Source of the DNA: Tannerellaceae bacterium
Lineage (GTDB): Bacteria > Bacteroidota > Bacteroidia > Bacteroidales > Tannerellaceae
Direction: 5' to 3'
NCBI GenBank assembly: GCA_031288175.1
Contig: JAITRW010000029.1
Location: forward strand, 1-64,000
DNA: 64,000 nucleotides
Shown here: positions 35,042 through 44,751 of the stretch, in pieces
How the letters are laid out: each line of letters starts with the position of its first letter
Numbering within the stretch: position 1 is the stretch's first letter
Translations under genes and position numbers: made by a program
The notes under the pieces: model-generated
The model's input: only the letters and a program-made list of their open reading frames with translations
What the model was told of the DNA's origin: nothing
Databases searched by the model: none

Positions 35042-38000
35042 TCAATCAACGAGAAGTTTGAAGGTACGTTGAGTGACACCGTCGGTAGCGAAAAGTATAC
35101 GAACAGCGGGAGAAAGGAGAAGGGGATAACGATAATCATTGGTAGGGACAGTGAAAGCAACAACAGTCTGACCCGTAAGGGTGACAAGACGAACGATATA
35201 TCCTGCCAAGCATCGGAGGTGGAGAGTTGCATCTTTGTACGCAACAACAGGCTGTTCAGTGTCCTTGACAGTAGGGAAGAGGGAAGAGGGAGGATCATCC
35301 TTAGGGTCAACAGGAGTGGGATCATCAGAAGTAGGCTTCGGTACATGCACAATATAAGTAGCGCGACGGATAGGATCAGGCGTATCGTCCGGTTGGAGAA
35401 GGGAGACGGTGACATGGGCGGTGCCATACCCTATGACAAAAAGAGTACGGTCAAGCGCATGTGCATTTTCTTCATTTTCATCTTCCTCACCATCTACCGT
35501 AAAAGAGGCTACAAGAGGTTCCTCTAAAGGAATATCTTCAATCTGCCAAACAACTTTGGGAGCGATTTGGAGGCTGTTTTGAGCAACATTTGCAAAGACA
35601 GGCTTAGCACGAACGTCTATCTGTTCACCAGGTACGTGTGTGGAAGATGTACCATTCTCAGAATTGGTAAGGATAATGGAGACAGCTTCAGGGATGAGAA
35701 CATGAAGAAGGTAGGTGTCACGACGAATAAGATCAGCCTGGTTATCGCTAGACCGAATGGCAACGATAATTCGCACAGTATCAACAGGTTCTTTGATAAA
35801 TAAGGTACGGTCAAGGGCAGAGGAGCTATTGTCTACGAAAGAGACGGCGGAAGATTCCTGTCCTGAGGTCGATACAACCTCCCAAACGACCGGTGGAATG
35901 CTTGGAAGATCGTTTAAGGAGATATCTTTTCCGAAGACAGGTTTGGCTCGGAGTTGCAGGGAATTACCGACTACACATGTAGAATCAAGCTTACCGGAAA
36001 GATCTGTAAGCTTAATACCTGTAGGCTCAGGCTCGGAAACCCGTACTATGTACGTATCACGTAAAGAAGGGTGCGGGGCACCATCCGGTCGCACGACGGC
36101 AGCAATGACTCTGGCCGTACCATACCCCTCATCAACAGAAAGGGAACAAGAGGGTCCGGAGCTAGCTTTCACAAAAGAGACGACGGGAGGAGCCGTTGGC
36201 GGATCCATTTCAATCCACCATGCAAAATGAGGAATAGGGATGGCTATGTCTTCATTCACCTCTTTCAATTCATATGCAGCTTGAAAGTGCAACGTGTCAC
36301 CTTTTCCCCAAGTAGAAGGTACATCATCGAGAACGTCAAGCGTGACGGAGGTAACCGGTTCGAGAATGTGGAGGGTATACACAGCGCGACGTTTAGGATC
36401 GGCGGAACCATCAGGCAAAGCAACAGAGACAGTAATCTCAACAGTACCATCATCAGCGGGTGCGACAACCGGTGCGGCAATGGAAAGAGTACGAAGGAGA
36501 GCGGAGGAATCGTTGTCCGCAAAGGTAACAACCGTATAACCAACCGTAGGATTCGTTTTAATTGACCAAACGACCGGTGGGAAGATTTGCAGGTCTTCTT
36601 GTGCTTGATTAGCGAAACTAAGAGTAGCTTGGAGAACTAACTCCTCACCAACGACACGGGTAGAGGAAATATGACCTCCAGAATCTTTAAGGGAGTCAAT
36701 ATCCGTAGGTTCGGGTACGGGAATGTGGAGGGTATACACAGCGCGGCGGACGGGGTCAGCAGTACCATCGGAACGACGTACGGCGACAACGATTTGCACA
36801 GCGTTAACAGGGGCATGGATAGAAAGGGTACGATCAAGAACATTAGCATTACCGTCTAAAGAAAGGATGGGGGATTCTCCCTCGGGAAGACCGTCAATCA
36901 ACCAAACAAGTTGTGGAGGAATCTTACCCCCTTCAAAGAGACCTTGTTGAGTGCCATTGGCGAAGAAAGGTTTAACGTGGAGAGATAATTGAGTACCGAC
37001 AGCACATGTAGAATCCGCCTTACTCCTATCGTCGGTAATGGTCAGGGACACAGGCTCAGGCTTGGGGATGTAGAGGGTATAGACAGCGTGATAATCAGGG
37101 TCTACCGTACTATCCGGCCGGAGAACGGTGGCGGTGATCTTTACGGTACCGGGAGCGGTAACGAAGAGTGTTCGATCAAGACTACCGGAATTGTTGTCTT
37201 TAAAAGAGACTTTTTCTAAATCTTCAATTGACCAAGTGACTTGGGGAACGACATCAATATCCGCCCCATAACCAGCCATGGCATGGAGTTGCACCTCGCT
37301 ACCGACTACATACGTCGCACTGCTCTTGCCGTCATCGTCGGTAAGAGAGAAGGAGGTAGGTCTGGGTACGTATACCTTATATGTAGCAGAGAGGGAAGAA
37401 TCAAGAGTAGCGCCGTCGGGCTTGTAGACAGTAATAGTAATGTCAGCCGTATCATACCCCTTAATATTGAGCATACGGGTAAAGTCATCCTTTTCTTCTA
37501 ATTCTAAAGAAGCATTCTCAGGAACGACCTCCCATTTCAACTTTGGGGTAATTACGGAAGTGCCGACAAAGACAGGCTTAGCGTAAATTTTCCATTTGCC
37601 ATTAGGAACCACACAAGTAGAATCGGTCTTACCCTTATCATCAGTAAGGGTGATATTGGAGATGGGGTTAAAAACATGGACAGTATATGTAGCTTTGCGA
37701 ATAGGGTGAGGAGCTTCATGAAAAAAAGTTACAGTAATCTTAGCGGTGTCAACGGGATCGGAAAAATAAACAGTACGTACACAGCTGTCTCTACCGTCGT
37801 CAACGAAATAGACAGCATTATGTTTTGTGGGTACGGTTTCTATCTCCCACAACAACGTCGTCGACATCGGGGTACCATCACCTTCCGGAAAGACCAGTTC
37901 CGCGTAGAGTTTCAGGAAACTACCGATCATACAAGTAGAATCCGTCCTACCGGTGGAATCGGTAAGGGTAATGAAAGTAGGAGCGATATCACTGGGGATG

Positions 38001-38077
38001 GCGCACCACGCCCGCGTAGTCGCAAGGGTGTTAACCAAAGCGGCGAAAATAACGACAAGGAAAACGATACGTTTCAT
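35042..38077 (-). CDS. Giant Ig-like repeat surface protein with C-terminal sorting-like domain
   Basis: A 1011-aa protein from the ATG at 38077 (MKRIVFLVVIF...RAWCA), a good signal peptide; the longer frame to 38194 has none. Eight ~100-aa Ig-like (BIG2-type) modules follow. Each opens with a [T/S]D..GK.DST.VVG-type strand and closes with YT[L/V]H[I/V]..P (YTVHVFNP, YKVYVPRP, YTLYIPKP, YTLHIPVP, YTLHILEP, YIVRVSEP, YLLHVLIP, YIVHVPKP). A Pro/Asp linker and a ~60-aa C-terminal region (VRLVTLTGQTVVAF...TFKLLVD) resembling a T9SS type A sorting domain end it. It is probably a surface-anchored adhesin or stalk; its partner is unknown. It lies 3 bp upstream of the ParC-like gene. Confidence 0.8.
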   Translation of the reverse strand: MKRIVFLVVIFAALVNTLATTRAWCAIPSDIAPTFITLTDSTGRTDSTCMIGSFLKLYAELVFPEGDGTPMSTTLLWEIETVPTKHNAVYFVDDGRDSCVRTVYFSDPVDTAKITVTFFHEAPHPIRKATYTVHVFNPISNITLTDDKGKTDSTCVVPNGKWKIYAKPVFVGTSVITPKLKWEVVPENASLELEEKDDFTRMLNIKGYDTADITITVYKPDGATLDSSLSATYKVYVPRPTSFSLTDDDGKSSATYVVGSEVQLHAMAGYGADIDVVPQVTWSIEDLEKVSFKDNNSGSLDRTLFVTAPGTVKITATVLRPDSTVDPDYHAVYTLYIPKPEPVSLTITDDRSKADSTCAVGTQLSLHVKPFFANGTQQGLFEGGKIPPQLVWLIDGLPEGESPILSLDGNANVLDRTLSIHAPVNAVQIVVAVRRSDGTADPVRRAVYTLHIPVPEPTDIDSLKDSGGHISSTRVVGEELVLQATLSFANQAQEDLQIFPPVVWSIKTNPTVGYTVVTFADNDSSALLRTLSIAAPVVAPADDGTVEITVSVALPDGSADPKRRAVYTLHILEPVTSVTLDVLDDVPSTWGKGDTLHFQAAYELKEVNEDIAIPIPHFAWWIEMDPPTAPPVVSFVKASSGPSCSLSVDEGYGTARVIAAVVRPDGAPHPSLRDTYIVRVSEPEPTGIKLTDLSGKLDSTCVVGNSLQLRAKPVFGKDISLNDLPSIPPVVWEVVSTSGQESSAVSFVDNSSSALDRTLFIKEPVDTVRIIVAIRSSDNQADLIRRDTYLLHVLIPEAVSIILTNSENGTSSTHVPGEQIDVRAKPVFANVAQNSLQIAPKVVWQIEDIPLEEPLVASFTVDGEEDENEENAHALDRTLFVIGYGTAHVTVSLLQPDDTPDPIRRATYIVHVPKPTSDDPTPVDPKDDPPSSLFPTVKDTEQPVVAYKDATLHLRCLAGYIVRLVTLTGQTVVAFTVPTNDYRYPLLLSPAVRILFATDGVTQRTFKLLVD
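36364..36745. repeat. DNA-level repeats within the Ig-module gene
   Basis: A 25-nt sequence recurs exactly at 36364-36388 and 36721-36745. It encodes the YTLHIP-type module end in neighbouring modules, and the surrounding sequence is also similar (about 357-bp spacing). This points to recent module duplication or gene conversion inside the array. Confidence 0.8.
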
Positions 38078-38106
38078 GGCGGTGTCGGTATACGAACATT
38101 CGGTTA

Positions 38107-38114
38107 CAAAGGTA
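38107..38114 (-). promoter_or_regulatory. -7 box TACCTTTG of the Ig-repeat gene
   Basis: Exact TAnnTTTG on the minus strand, about 29 nt before the ATG at 38077. It supports the shorter start. Confidence 0.6.
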
Positions 38115-38178
38115 GGAGTTTTACGGAAAGAAAGGCATAGACCCATAGAAACAAGCGAACGAGTTATTTCAAAAAATG

Positions 38179-38186
38179 TACCTTCG
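38179..38186 (+). promoter_or_regulatory. -7 box TACCTTCG of the EEP-family gene
   Basis: One mismatch from TAnnTTTG, 44 nt before the ATG at 38231. It is divergent from the Ig-repeat promoter. Confidence 0.4.
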
Positions 38187-38230
38187 CGCCGCAAGAAAAA
38201 AGCGATAAAACGATTGTTTTAGGGAGTTTG

Positions 38231-39349
38231 ATGTTTCGGAAAGTCTTACATCTCTTGTTCTTACCTTTTAATTTGGTGGCCGTAGTACTAATGGTTGCCT
38301 CAGCTCATTCGGACTTGGTATCACCGGAAAGGTTTGTATCGGCGGCTTACATAGGCTTGCTCTTTCCTTGTTTCGTGACACTCAATGTGTTAATACTATT
38401 GTACCGCTTACTGACGTTCAAATGGATAACGGCGGCAATAAGCGCGGTAGTTTTTTCTTTATGTTGGATGCCTATACAACGTTACGTGCCTATCAACTCT
38501 CTTCCCGAAGAGACGGGAAATAAAACAGAGGAGAACATAAAAATTCTTACTTACAACGTGATGAGTTTCGCATGGAAGCCACACACAGAACGGTCGCCGA
38601 ACTTGATTCTGGATTATATCATCACGTCGGACGCTGACATCGTTTGTTTGCAAGAGTACGAAGTAGCAGTAAACGGAGGCGGTGATCAGTTGGCAGACGT
38701 AACGGTCAGGAGGGTATTGAAAAAATATCCCTACCGATCGGTAGTGGAGTTGAGAAAAATGAGGAAAAATGCCATTTCGGGATTGGCTGTCTATTCTAAA
38801 TACCCTATCATCCGTTCCCAACGGATTTCCTATCCCTCCGATTACAATGGTTCGTCTCTACATGAGATAGATATACACGGTAAGAAGCTCCTTTTGATAA
38901 ACAACCATCTTGAATCCTTCAAATTGACTACCACAGACCGCACCCAATATTCCGGCGTAGTTACTTCTTTTAATACCAAGTATCTGGAAGAAATCGGGAC
39001 AACTTTTCGGCATAAATTAGGGTCGGCTTTCCAGACACGTGCACGCCAAGGCGAAGCAGTAGCGTCTGCCATACGGGAAAATCCGGCAGACTACGTCCTC
39101 GTATGCGGTGACTTCAATGATACCCCCATCTCTTATACTTACCGTACCATTAGTAAAGGACTGACAGACGCCTTTGTGGCTTCCGGAAATGGAGTAGGTA
39201 TCACCTATCATGCCAATTTCTTCTGGTTTCGCATTGATTATATCTTACACTCTCCGAATATCCGTTCCTCCCATTGCACAGTAGACAAGGTTAATTACTC
39301 CGACCATTATCCTGTCTGGTGTTTTTTACAATTCGACAGCCGGAAATGA
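38231..39349 (+). CDS. Membrane-anchored endonuclease/exonuclease/phosphatase-family protein
   Basis: 372 aa from the ATG at 38231 (a TTG lies one codon upstream). Residues 1-80 hold about three hydrophobic segments, then an EEP (DNase I-like) domain: ILTYNVMSF, IVCLQEYE with the metal-binding Glu, and LVCGDFNDTPISYTYR, ending in a catalytic SDHYPVW. The plan (N-terminal membrane part plus EEP domain) is common in Bacteroidales proteins of unknown substrate, perhaps a phosphodiesterase or nuclease at the inner membrane. Confidence 0.85.
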   Translation: MFRKVLHLLFLPFNLVAVVLMVASAHSDLVSPERFVSAAYIGLLFPCFVTLNVLILLYRLLTFKWITAAISAVVFSLCWMPIQRYVPINSLPEETGNKTEENIKILTYNVMSFAWKPHTERSPNLILDYIITSDADIVCLQEYEVAVNGGGDQLADVTVRRVLKKYPYRSVVELRKMRKNAISGLAVYSKYPIIRSQRISYPSDYNGSSLHEIDIHGKKLLLINNHLESFKLTTTDRTQYSGVVTSFNTKYLEEIGTTFRHKLGSAFQTRARQGEAVASAIRENPADYVLVCGDFNDTPISYTYRTISKGLTDAFVASGNGVGITYHANFFWFRIDYILHSPNIRSSHCTVDKVNYSDHYPVWCFLQFDSRK

Positions 39350-39368
39350 AAAGATTACCTTTTTTATC

Positions 39369-39376
39369 TACTTTTG
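39369..39376 (+). promoter_or_regulatory. -7 box TACTTTTG of the CoA-transferase gene
   Basis: Exact TAnnTTTG, about 53 nt before the ATG at 39430. The leader contains a TGTAAGACA repeat (..TTGTAAGACATTCATTGTAAGACAATATG). Confidence 0.6.
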
Positions 39377-39429
39377 CGGCCGAATTATTGGAAAGTTGTT
39401 GGCTTGTAAGACATTCATTGTAAGACAAT

Positions 39430-40914
39430 ATGGGACTGAAAGTGATGACGGCAGAGGAAGCCGCTTTGTCAGTAAATCATGACGAACATGTAGGATTTGG
39501 CGGTTTCACACCGGCAGGTTGTCCTAAGGTTGTACCGAAAGCCATTGCGCGACGGGCGATGGAAGAACATGCAAAGGGGCACCCTTTCCGGATAGGGATG
39601 TTTACAGGCGCTTCGAGCGGCGATTCCCTGGACGGTGAATTAGCCAGGTCCAAGGCCGTCAAGTTTCGTACTCCATACCAATCAAGCAAAGACCTGCGTG
39701 CTTTACTAAATGCTCGGGAAACGGATTACTTCGATCTCCATCTTTCCGAATTAGCACAAAACTTGCGTTACGGTTTTCTGGGCAAGGTGGATGTAGCCAT
39801 CGTAGAAGCTTGTGAAGTAACCGAAAATGGGGAAATCGTATTGACTTGCGGTGTAGGTATAGCCCCTACGATATGCCGTCTGGCAGACAAGATTATCGTG
39901 GAACTGAACCACAGGCATCCGGCAGAGCTGCGCGGAATGCACGATATTTACGAGCCGACCGACCCTCCCTACCGCAGGGAAATACCTATTTATACTCCGT
40001 CCGATCGTATCGGGGAGGCTATTATTAAGGTGAATCCTTCGAAGATCGCCGCCGTAGTAGAGACCGACGTACCCAATGAAGGCAGTCCTTTCGCCCCGCT
40101 GGACGAAGTAACGATGGCTATCGGACGGAACGTAGCGGATTTCTTGGTGTACGAGATGAAGGCAGGACGGTTGCCGAAAGAATTTGTGCCCTTACAAAGC
40201 GGCGTAGGGAACGTAGCCAACGCCGTGCTGGGTTGTATGGGTGAAAACAAGGCCATACCGGTGTTCAACGTGTACACGGAGGTCATTCAAGACGCCGTCA
40301 TTAAATTAATGGAAGAAGGCCGTGTACGCTTTGCCAGCGGATGTTCGTTAACTGTGAGCAACGCAGTCATTGACAAGATATATGCCGACCTATCTTTTTT
40401 CAAAGACAAAGTGCTGTTGCGTCCACAAGAAATTTCCAATAATCCGGAAGTAGCCCGCCGTCTGGGACTGATAACCATTAATACCGCACTGGAGGCCGAC
40501 ATTTTCGGAAATATCAATTCCACCCACGTGTCAGGTACACGTATGATGAACGGTATAGGTGGTTCGGGAGATTTTACCCGCTCCGGGATGCTGTCCATCT
40601 TCACCACTCCTTCGACAGCAAAGGACGGCAAAATCAGTTCTATCGTACCCATGGTTTCCCATCTTGACCACAGTGAACACTCCGTCAAAATACTCATCAC
40701 TGAATACGGCGTAGCCGACTTGCGTGGAAAATCTCCCGTCCAACGCGCCCAAACCATTATAGACAATTGCGTTCATCCGGACTACAAACCTTTGCTGAAA
40801 GAATACCTCGCCTTAGGTGTCAAAGGGCATACTCCGCAAGATCTCAGACGCTGTTTCGCTTTCCACGAAGCACTCGCCACCGGCGGTGACATGCACAATG
40901 CCCGTTTCTCTTAA
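39430..40914 (+). CDS. Acetyl-CoA hydrolase/transferase family (succinate or acetate CoA-transferase)
   Basis: 494 aa, a full-length class I CoA-transferase of the Cat1/acetyl-CoA hydrolase family. The catalytic Glu284 sits in FNVYTEVIQD. Other blocks are GFGGFTPAGCPK at the N-terminus, GVGIAPT and the substrate region MMNGIGGSGDFTR near the end. It moves CoA between succinate/acetate/propionate or butyrate partners in fermentation; the exact pair cannot be read. The gene precedes topA by 20 nt, so the two may be co-transcribed, though functionally unlinked. Confidence 0.9.
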   Translation: MGLKVMTAEEAALSVNHDEHVGFGGFTPAGCPKVVPKAIARRAMEEHAKGHPFRIGMFTGASSGDSLDGELARSKAVKFRTPYQSSKDLRALLNARETDYFDLHLSELAQNLRYGFLGKVDVAIVEACEVTENGEIVLTCGVGIAPTICRLADKIIVELNHRHPAELRGMHDIYEPTDPPYRREIPIYTPSDRIGEAIIKVNPSKIAAVVETDVPNEGSPFAPLDEVTMAIGRNVADFLVYEMKAGRLPKEFVPLQSGVGNVANAVLGCMGENKAIPVFNVYTEVIQDAVIKLMEEGRVRFASGCSLTVSNAVIDKIYADLSFFKDKVLLRPQEISNNPEVARRLGLITINTALEADIFGNINSTHVSGTRMMNGIGGSGDFTRSGMLSIFTTPSTAKDGKISSIVPMVSHLDHSEHSVKILITEYGVADLRGKSPVQRAQTIIDNCVHPDYKPLLKEYLALGVKGHTPQDLRRCFAFHEALATGGDMHNARFS

Positions 40915-40934
40915 CCCAAATCCGGTACAATGTA

Positions 40935-43280
40935 ATGGCTACACAAAAAAATCTGGTCATCGTAGAATCTCCTGCGAAAGCCAAGACGATTGAAAAGTTC
41001 TTGGGACAGGATTACAAAGTATTGTCAAGTTATGGCCATATCCGGGATTTAAACCCGAAAAAGTTCAGTATAGATTTCGAACATAACTATGCCCCACAGT
41101 ATATTATACCGGCGGAGAAAGAAAAAGTAGTCTCCGATTTGAAAAAACAAGCGCGTACAGCCGAAACGGTCTGGTTGGCATCGGATGAGGATCGCGAAGG
41201 GGAAGCCATTTCGTGGCATTTGTTCGAGACTCTTGAATTGAAAGAGAAGACTACACGCCGTATTGTTTTCCACGAAATCACCAAAGATGCTATTCTACAC
41301 GCCATACAAAACCCACGAAATATCAACTACGATCTCGTAGACGCTCAACAAGCTCGACGCGTGCTTGATCGTATCGTAGGGTTCGAGCTTTCTCCTGTTC
41401 TTTGGAGGAAAGTAAAACCTTCTCTTTCGGCAGGGAGGGTACAATCCGTAGCCGTGCGTTTGATTGTGGAACGGGAACGCGAAATAAACGCCTTTGTCTC
41501 GGAAGCAGCTTTTCGCATAACGGCAAATTTTATCCTTCCCAACGGCGTTACCTTGCTGAAGGCTGAGTTAAATAAACGTTTTAAAAAACAAGAAGAAGCC
41601 TTCGCTTTCCTCGACACTTGCAAGGATGCCATTTTTACCATCAGTGACATCACCACGCGTCCCGTCAAAAAATCACCGGCAGCTCCTTTCACCACTTCTA
41701 CATTACAACAGGAAGCGGCGCGTAAACTCAGTTTCTCCGTGTCACAAACTATGTCTCTCGCACAACGCCTCTACGAAGCCGGACACATCACCTACATGCG
41801 TACCGATTCATTGAATCTAAGTGAGTTAGCCTTAACGACTGCTAAGGAGACAATTGTGAAGGAGTTTGGTGTAAAGTATCACAAACTCCGCCGTTATCAT
41901 ACCAAAAGCAAAGGAGCACAGGAAGCCCATGAAGCTATTCGCCCCACGTACATGGAACGTATCCAAGCCGGCGAAAGTGCTCAGGAGCAACGTCTCTACG
42001 ACCTTATTCGTAAACGTACATTGGCGGGGCAGATGGCTGACGCCGAATTGGAACGTACTACTATCTCCGTTGCCATAAACAGTAGTCCTGAAAAATTCAT
42101 TGCCACAGGAGAAATAATCGTCTTTGATGGTTTTTTGCAAGTCTATATGGAGGGTAACGACGACGAAGGAGAAAAAGAAGAAAACAGTCTGCTTCCTCCT
42201 GTGAACCTGAACGACGTCCTGTCCTTGAAAGAGATGGAAGCTGTCGAACGTTTTACACAACGCCCGCCCCGTTATACCGAAGCCAGCCTTGTCCGACGAC
42301 TGGAAGAGTTGGGTATCGGAAGACCATCCACCTATGCCCCTACCATTCAAACCATTCAAAACAGGACATACGTAATCAAGGGCGATAAAGAAGGTACTAA
42401 ACGTTCCTATTGTGTCATTACCCTCAAAGAAGGTAACATTAAGGAAAGTCGCAAGGAAGAAAAGACAGGCGCAGACCACAACAAGCTCATGCCCACCGAC
42501 ATCGGAATAGTAGTCAACGATTTCCTGCTGGAGAATTTTTCAAGTGTACTTGACTATAACTTCACTGCCGATATAGAGAAGGATTTCGATGCTATTGCGG
42601 CCGGTTCAATCAAATGGGTAGGAGTCATTGACAATTTCTATCGACAGTTTCACCCTCATGTGGAAACTGTTCTCTCCACTCGTGAAACCCATAAGGCCGG
42701 AGAACGTGAATTAGGAATTGATCCCAAAACGGGAAAACCTATCCTTGCCAAGATAGGTCGCTTTGGGCCGATAGTACAATTAGGCTTGGCACGAAATGGA
42801 GACAATATCAATGAGAAGCCGGTATTTGCCGCCATCCCACAAGGGCAATCCATTGAAACCATTTCGTTAGAGGTAGCTCTCCGTCTTTTTGAGTTACCTC
42901 GCACTATAGGACAGTTCAAAGACAAGGACATTGTCGCCGGACTTGGACGTTTTGGTCCTTTCTTGCGTCATGACAGCAAATATGTTTCCATTCCTAAACA
43001 CCTTGCACCCTCAACCATCACACTTGACGAAGCTATCGCTCTCATCGAAGAAAAAGAACAGAAAGAGCAGCAGAGTCTAATCCGACGGTTCGACGAAGAA
43101 GGGTTGGAAATACGTAATGGCCGATACGGACCCTACATTACTTGCAAAGGAAAGAATTACAAGATCCCTAAAACTGTTAGCGATCCTCTGACCCTCACCC
43201 TTGCCGATGCCTTGAAACTCGTCGCCGAGCAAGATACTGCACCCAAAAAAACAAGGAAACCTATCCGTAAGAAACATTGA
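40935..43280 (+). CDS. topA: DNA topoisomerase I
   Basis: A 781-aa type IA topoisomerase that relaxes negative supercoils. The Toprim domain carries ESPAKAKTIEKFLG (Glu11) and DEDREGE (84-90). The active-site Tyr287 is in ITYMRTDS. The end consists of several Bacteroidota-type C-terminal repeats (IGRFGPIVQLG, LGRFGPFLRHDSKY, NGRYGPYITCKGKNYK) in place of Cys4 zinc fingers. It has a Lys/Arg-rich tail. The gene is convergent with tadA across a 44-nt gap. Confidence 0.97.
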   Translation: MATQKNLVIVESPAKAKTIEKFLGQDYKVLSSYGHIRDLNPKKFSIDFEHNYAPQYIIPAEKEKVVSDLKKQARTAETVWLASDEDREGEAISWHLFETLELKEKTTRRIVFHEITKDAILHAIQNPRNINYDLVDAQQARRVLDRIVGFELSPVLWRKVKPSLSAGRVQSVAVRLIVEREREINAFVSEAAFRITANFILPNGVTLLKAELNKRFKKQEEAFAFLDTCKDAIFTISDITTRPVKKSPAAPFTTSTLQQEAARKLSFSVSQTMSLAQRLYEAGHITYMRTDSLNLSELALTTAKETIVKEFGVKYHKLRRYHTKSKGAQEAHEAIRPTYMERIQAGESAQEQRLYDLIRKRTLAGQMADAELERTTISVAINSSPEKFIATGEIIVFDGFLQVYMEGNDDEGEKEENSLLPPVNLNDVLSLKEMEAVERFTQRPPRYTEASLVRRLEELGIGRPSTYAPTIQTIQNRTYVIKGDKEGTKRSYCVITLKEGNIKESRKEEKTGADHNKLMPTDIGIVVNDFLLENFSSVLDYNFTADIEKDFDAIAAGSIKWVGVIDNFYRQFHPHVETVLSTRETHKAGERELGIDPKTGKPILAKIGRFGPIVQLGLARNGDNINEKPVFAAIPQGQSIETISLEVALRLFELPRTIGQFKDKDIVAGLGRFGPFLRHDSKYVSIPKHLAPSTITLDEAIALIEEKEQKEQQSLIRRFDEEGLEIRNGRYGPYITCKGKNYKIPKTVSDPLTLTLADALKLVAEQDTAPKKTRKPIRKKH

Positions 43281-43324
43281 TTCGCCAAAACGGCAGGATG
43301 CTTTCCGGATTATATCAAATAAAG

Positions 43325-43774
43325 CTATCTGCAAATACTACGAAAAAAGCGGCGTATTTCCTCTGCACATTCCTCTTCCAGTATCCCTGCCGTAACCTCA
43401 GTTTTGATATGAAGCGATTCGGGAGCATATTTACGGTAACCTCTCTTCTCATCCCCAGCCCCGTATACTAACCGGCCGAGTTGTGCCCAACCGATGGCTC
43501 CGGCGCACATCACGCAAGGCTCTATCGTCACGTAAAGCGTACAGTCCGTCAGATACTTTCCACCCAATGCATTCGTAGCCGCTGTAATAGCCAACATCTC
43601 GGCATGGGCAGTGACATCGTTCAAGCGTTCCGTCTGGTTATGAGAACGTGAAACAATTCTATTGCGACACACCAACACCGCACCGACAGGAATCTCTCTT
43701 TCAGAGGCGGCAAAACGTGCTTCTTCTAAAGCGAAGTACATAAAACGTTCGTCATCCGACCGTACAAGATTCAT
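43325..43774 (-). CDS. tadA: tRNA-specific adenosine deaminase
   Basis: A 149-aa zinc deaminase that makes inosine at tRNA position 34. The zinc site is HAE (57-59) and PCVMC (86-90); GAVLV and the C-terminal region match TadA. A role as a nucleobase deaminase is possible, but the EPCVMCAGAIGWAQ motif and length favour TadA. It stands alone between topA and the amidase gene. Confidence 0.92.
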   Translation of the reverse strand: MNLVRSDDERFMYFALEEARFAASEREIPVGAVLVCRNRIVSRSHNQTERLNDVTAHAEMLAITAATNALGGKYLTDCTLYVTIEPCVMCAGAIGWAQLGRLVYGAGDEKRGYRKYAPESLHIKTEVTAGILEEECAEEIRRFFRSICR

Positions 43775-43811
43775 CGGCGCATATCGTGTTTATGAAATTT
43801 GGATTGTTCTT

Positions 43812-44690
43812 TCATCCGTCCTTTAGATATCGTTGGGTAAGTTCGGAGTAAGCATCTGTTCGCCGGTCACGAAAAAAAGGCCACCAGCGGCGTATCTGTT
43901 CGGTTCGTGTAAGATCAATGTCGACTACGCAGGAATCTATTTCTTCACCCATGCGGAACAATATTTCTCCCTGTACTCCGGTCGCAAAACTATTTCCCCA
44001 AAAACGGATACCGCCGGTATGGGTAGAAAGATCCGGTTCATAACCGCAACGATTTACGGCAACAAGCGGCAATCCGTTGGCAATAGCATGAGCACGTTGA
44101 ATCGTAAGCCATGCGTCAAGCTGCCGGGCTTGTTCGTCCGTTCCATCGGATATCTCCCATCCGATAGCAGTAGGATAAACAAGCATCTCTGCACCCTTCA
44201 AAGCCATCAGGCGTGCCGCTTCAGGAAACCATTGGTCCCAACAAACAAGTATGCCGAGACGACCGACAGATGTTGCAATAGGTTCAAAACCACAATCGCC
44301 GGGCGTGAAATAAAACTTCTCGTAGTAACCCGGGTCATCGGGAATATGCATCTTGCGGTAATAGCCGACAATGGAACCGTCTGCCTCCAGCACCACTGCT
44401 GTGTTGTGATACAATCCGGCAGTACGTTTCTCGAAGAGGGAAAGGACGAGTATGACGCCAAGTTCTCGTGCCAACTTACCGAAAAGTTCTGTTGAAGGGC
44501 CGGGAATTGTCTCGGCGAAGTCAAAACAGGACACGTCCTCCCTCTGACAGAAGTACAACGTATTATGTAGTTCGGGCAAGACGACAAGGACTGCTCCCTC
44601 AGCGGCACAATTACGGATAGCCTCCACAAGCTGGGAAATGTTTTCCGCCTGTTTCCCCGAAAAAGCCTGTTGAACGATACCGACCTTCAT
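43812..44690 (-). CDS. aguB: Carbon-nitrogen hydrolase, N-carbamoylputrescine amidase-like
   Basis: A 292-aa nitrilase-superfamily amidase from the ATG at 44690 (MKVGIVQQAFS), where AGGG lies 6 nt upstream; an earlier ATG at 44714 is weaker. The catalytic triad is Glu in VLPELHNTLYF, Lys in GYYRKMHIPDD and Cys in LVCWDQWFPE, the last being characteristic of the AguB (N-carbamoylputrescine amidase) branch. It would make putrescine, CO2 and ammonia in the agmatine route. No agmatine deiminase gene is adjacent in this window. Confidence 0.88.
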   Translation of the reverse strand: MKVGIVQQAFSGKQAENISQLVEAIRNCAAEGAVLVVLPELHNTLYFCQREDVSCFDFAETIPGPSTELFGKLARELGVILVLSLFEKRTAGLYHNTAVVLEADGSIVGYYRKMHIPDDPGYYEKFYFTPGDCGFEPIATSVGRLGILVCWDQWFPEAARLMALKGAEMLVYPTAIGWEISDGTDEQARQLDAWLTIQRAHAIANGLPLVAVNRCGYEPDLSTHTGGIRFWGNSFATGVQGEILFRMGEEIDSCVVDIDLTRTEQIRRWWPFFRDRRTDAYSELTQRYLKDG

Positions 44691-44711
44691 ACGCATCCCT
44701 GTGAAGGATGG

Positions 44712-44719
44712 CAAAGATA
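44712..44719 (-). promoter_or_regulatory. -7 box TATCTTTG of aguB
   Basis: Exact TAnnTTTG on the minus strand, 21 nt before the ATG at 44690 and lying upstream of it; the 44714 start would fall inside the box. Confidence 0.6.
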
Positions 44720-44751
44720 GTAAATGCCGTTGGAGCGATGCCTTTGCGTTT

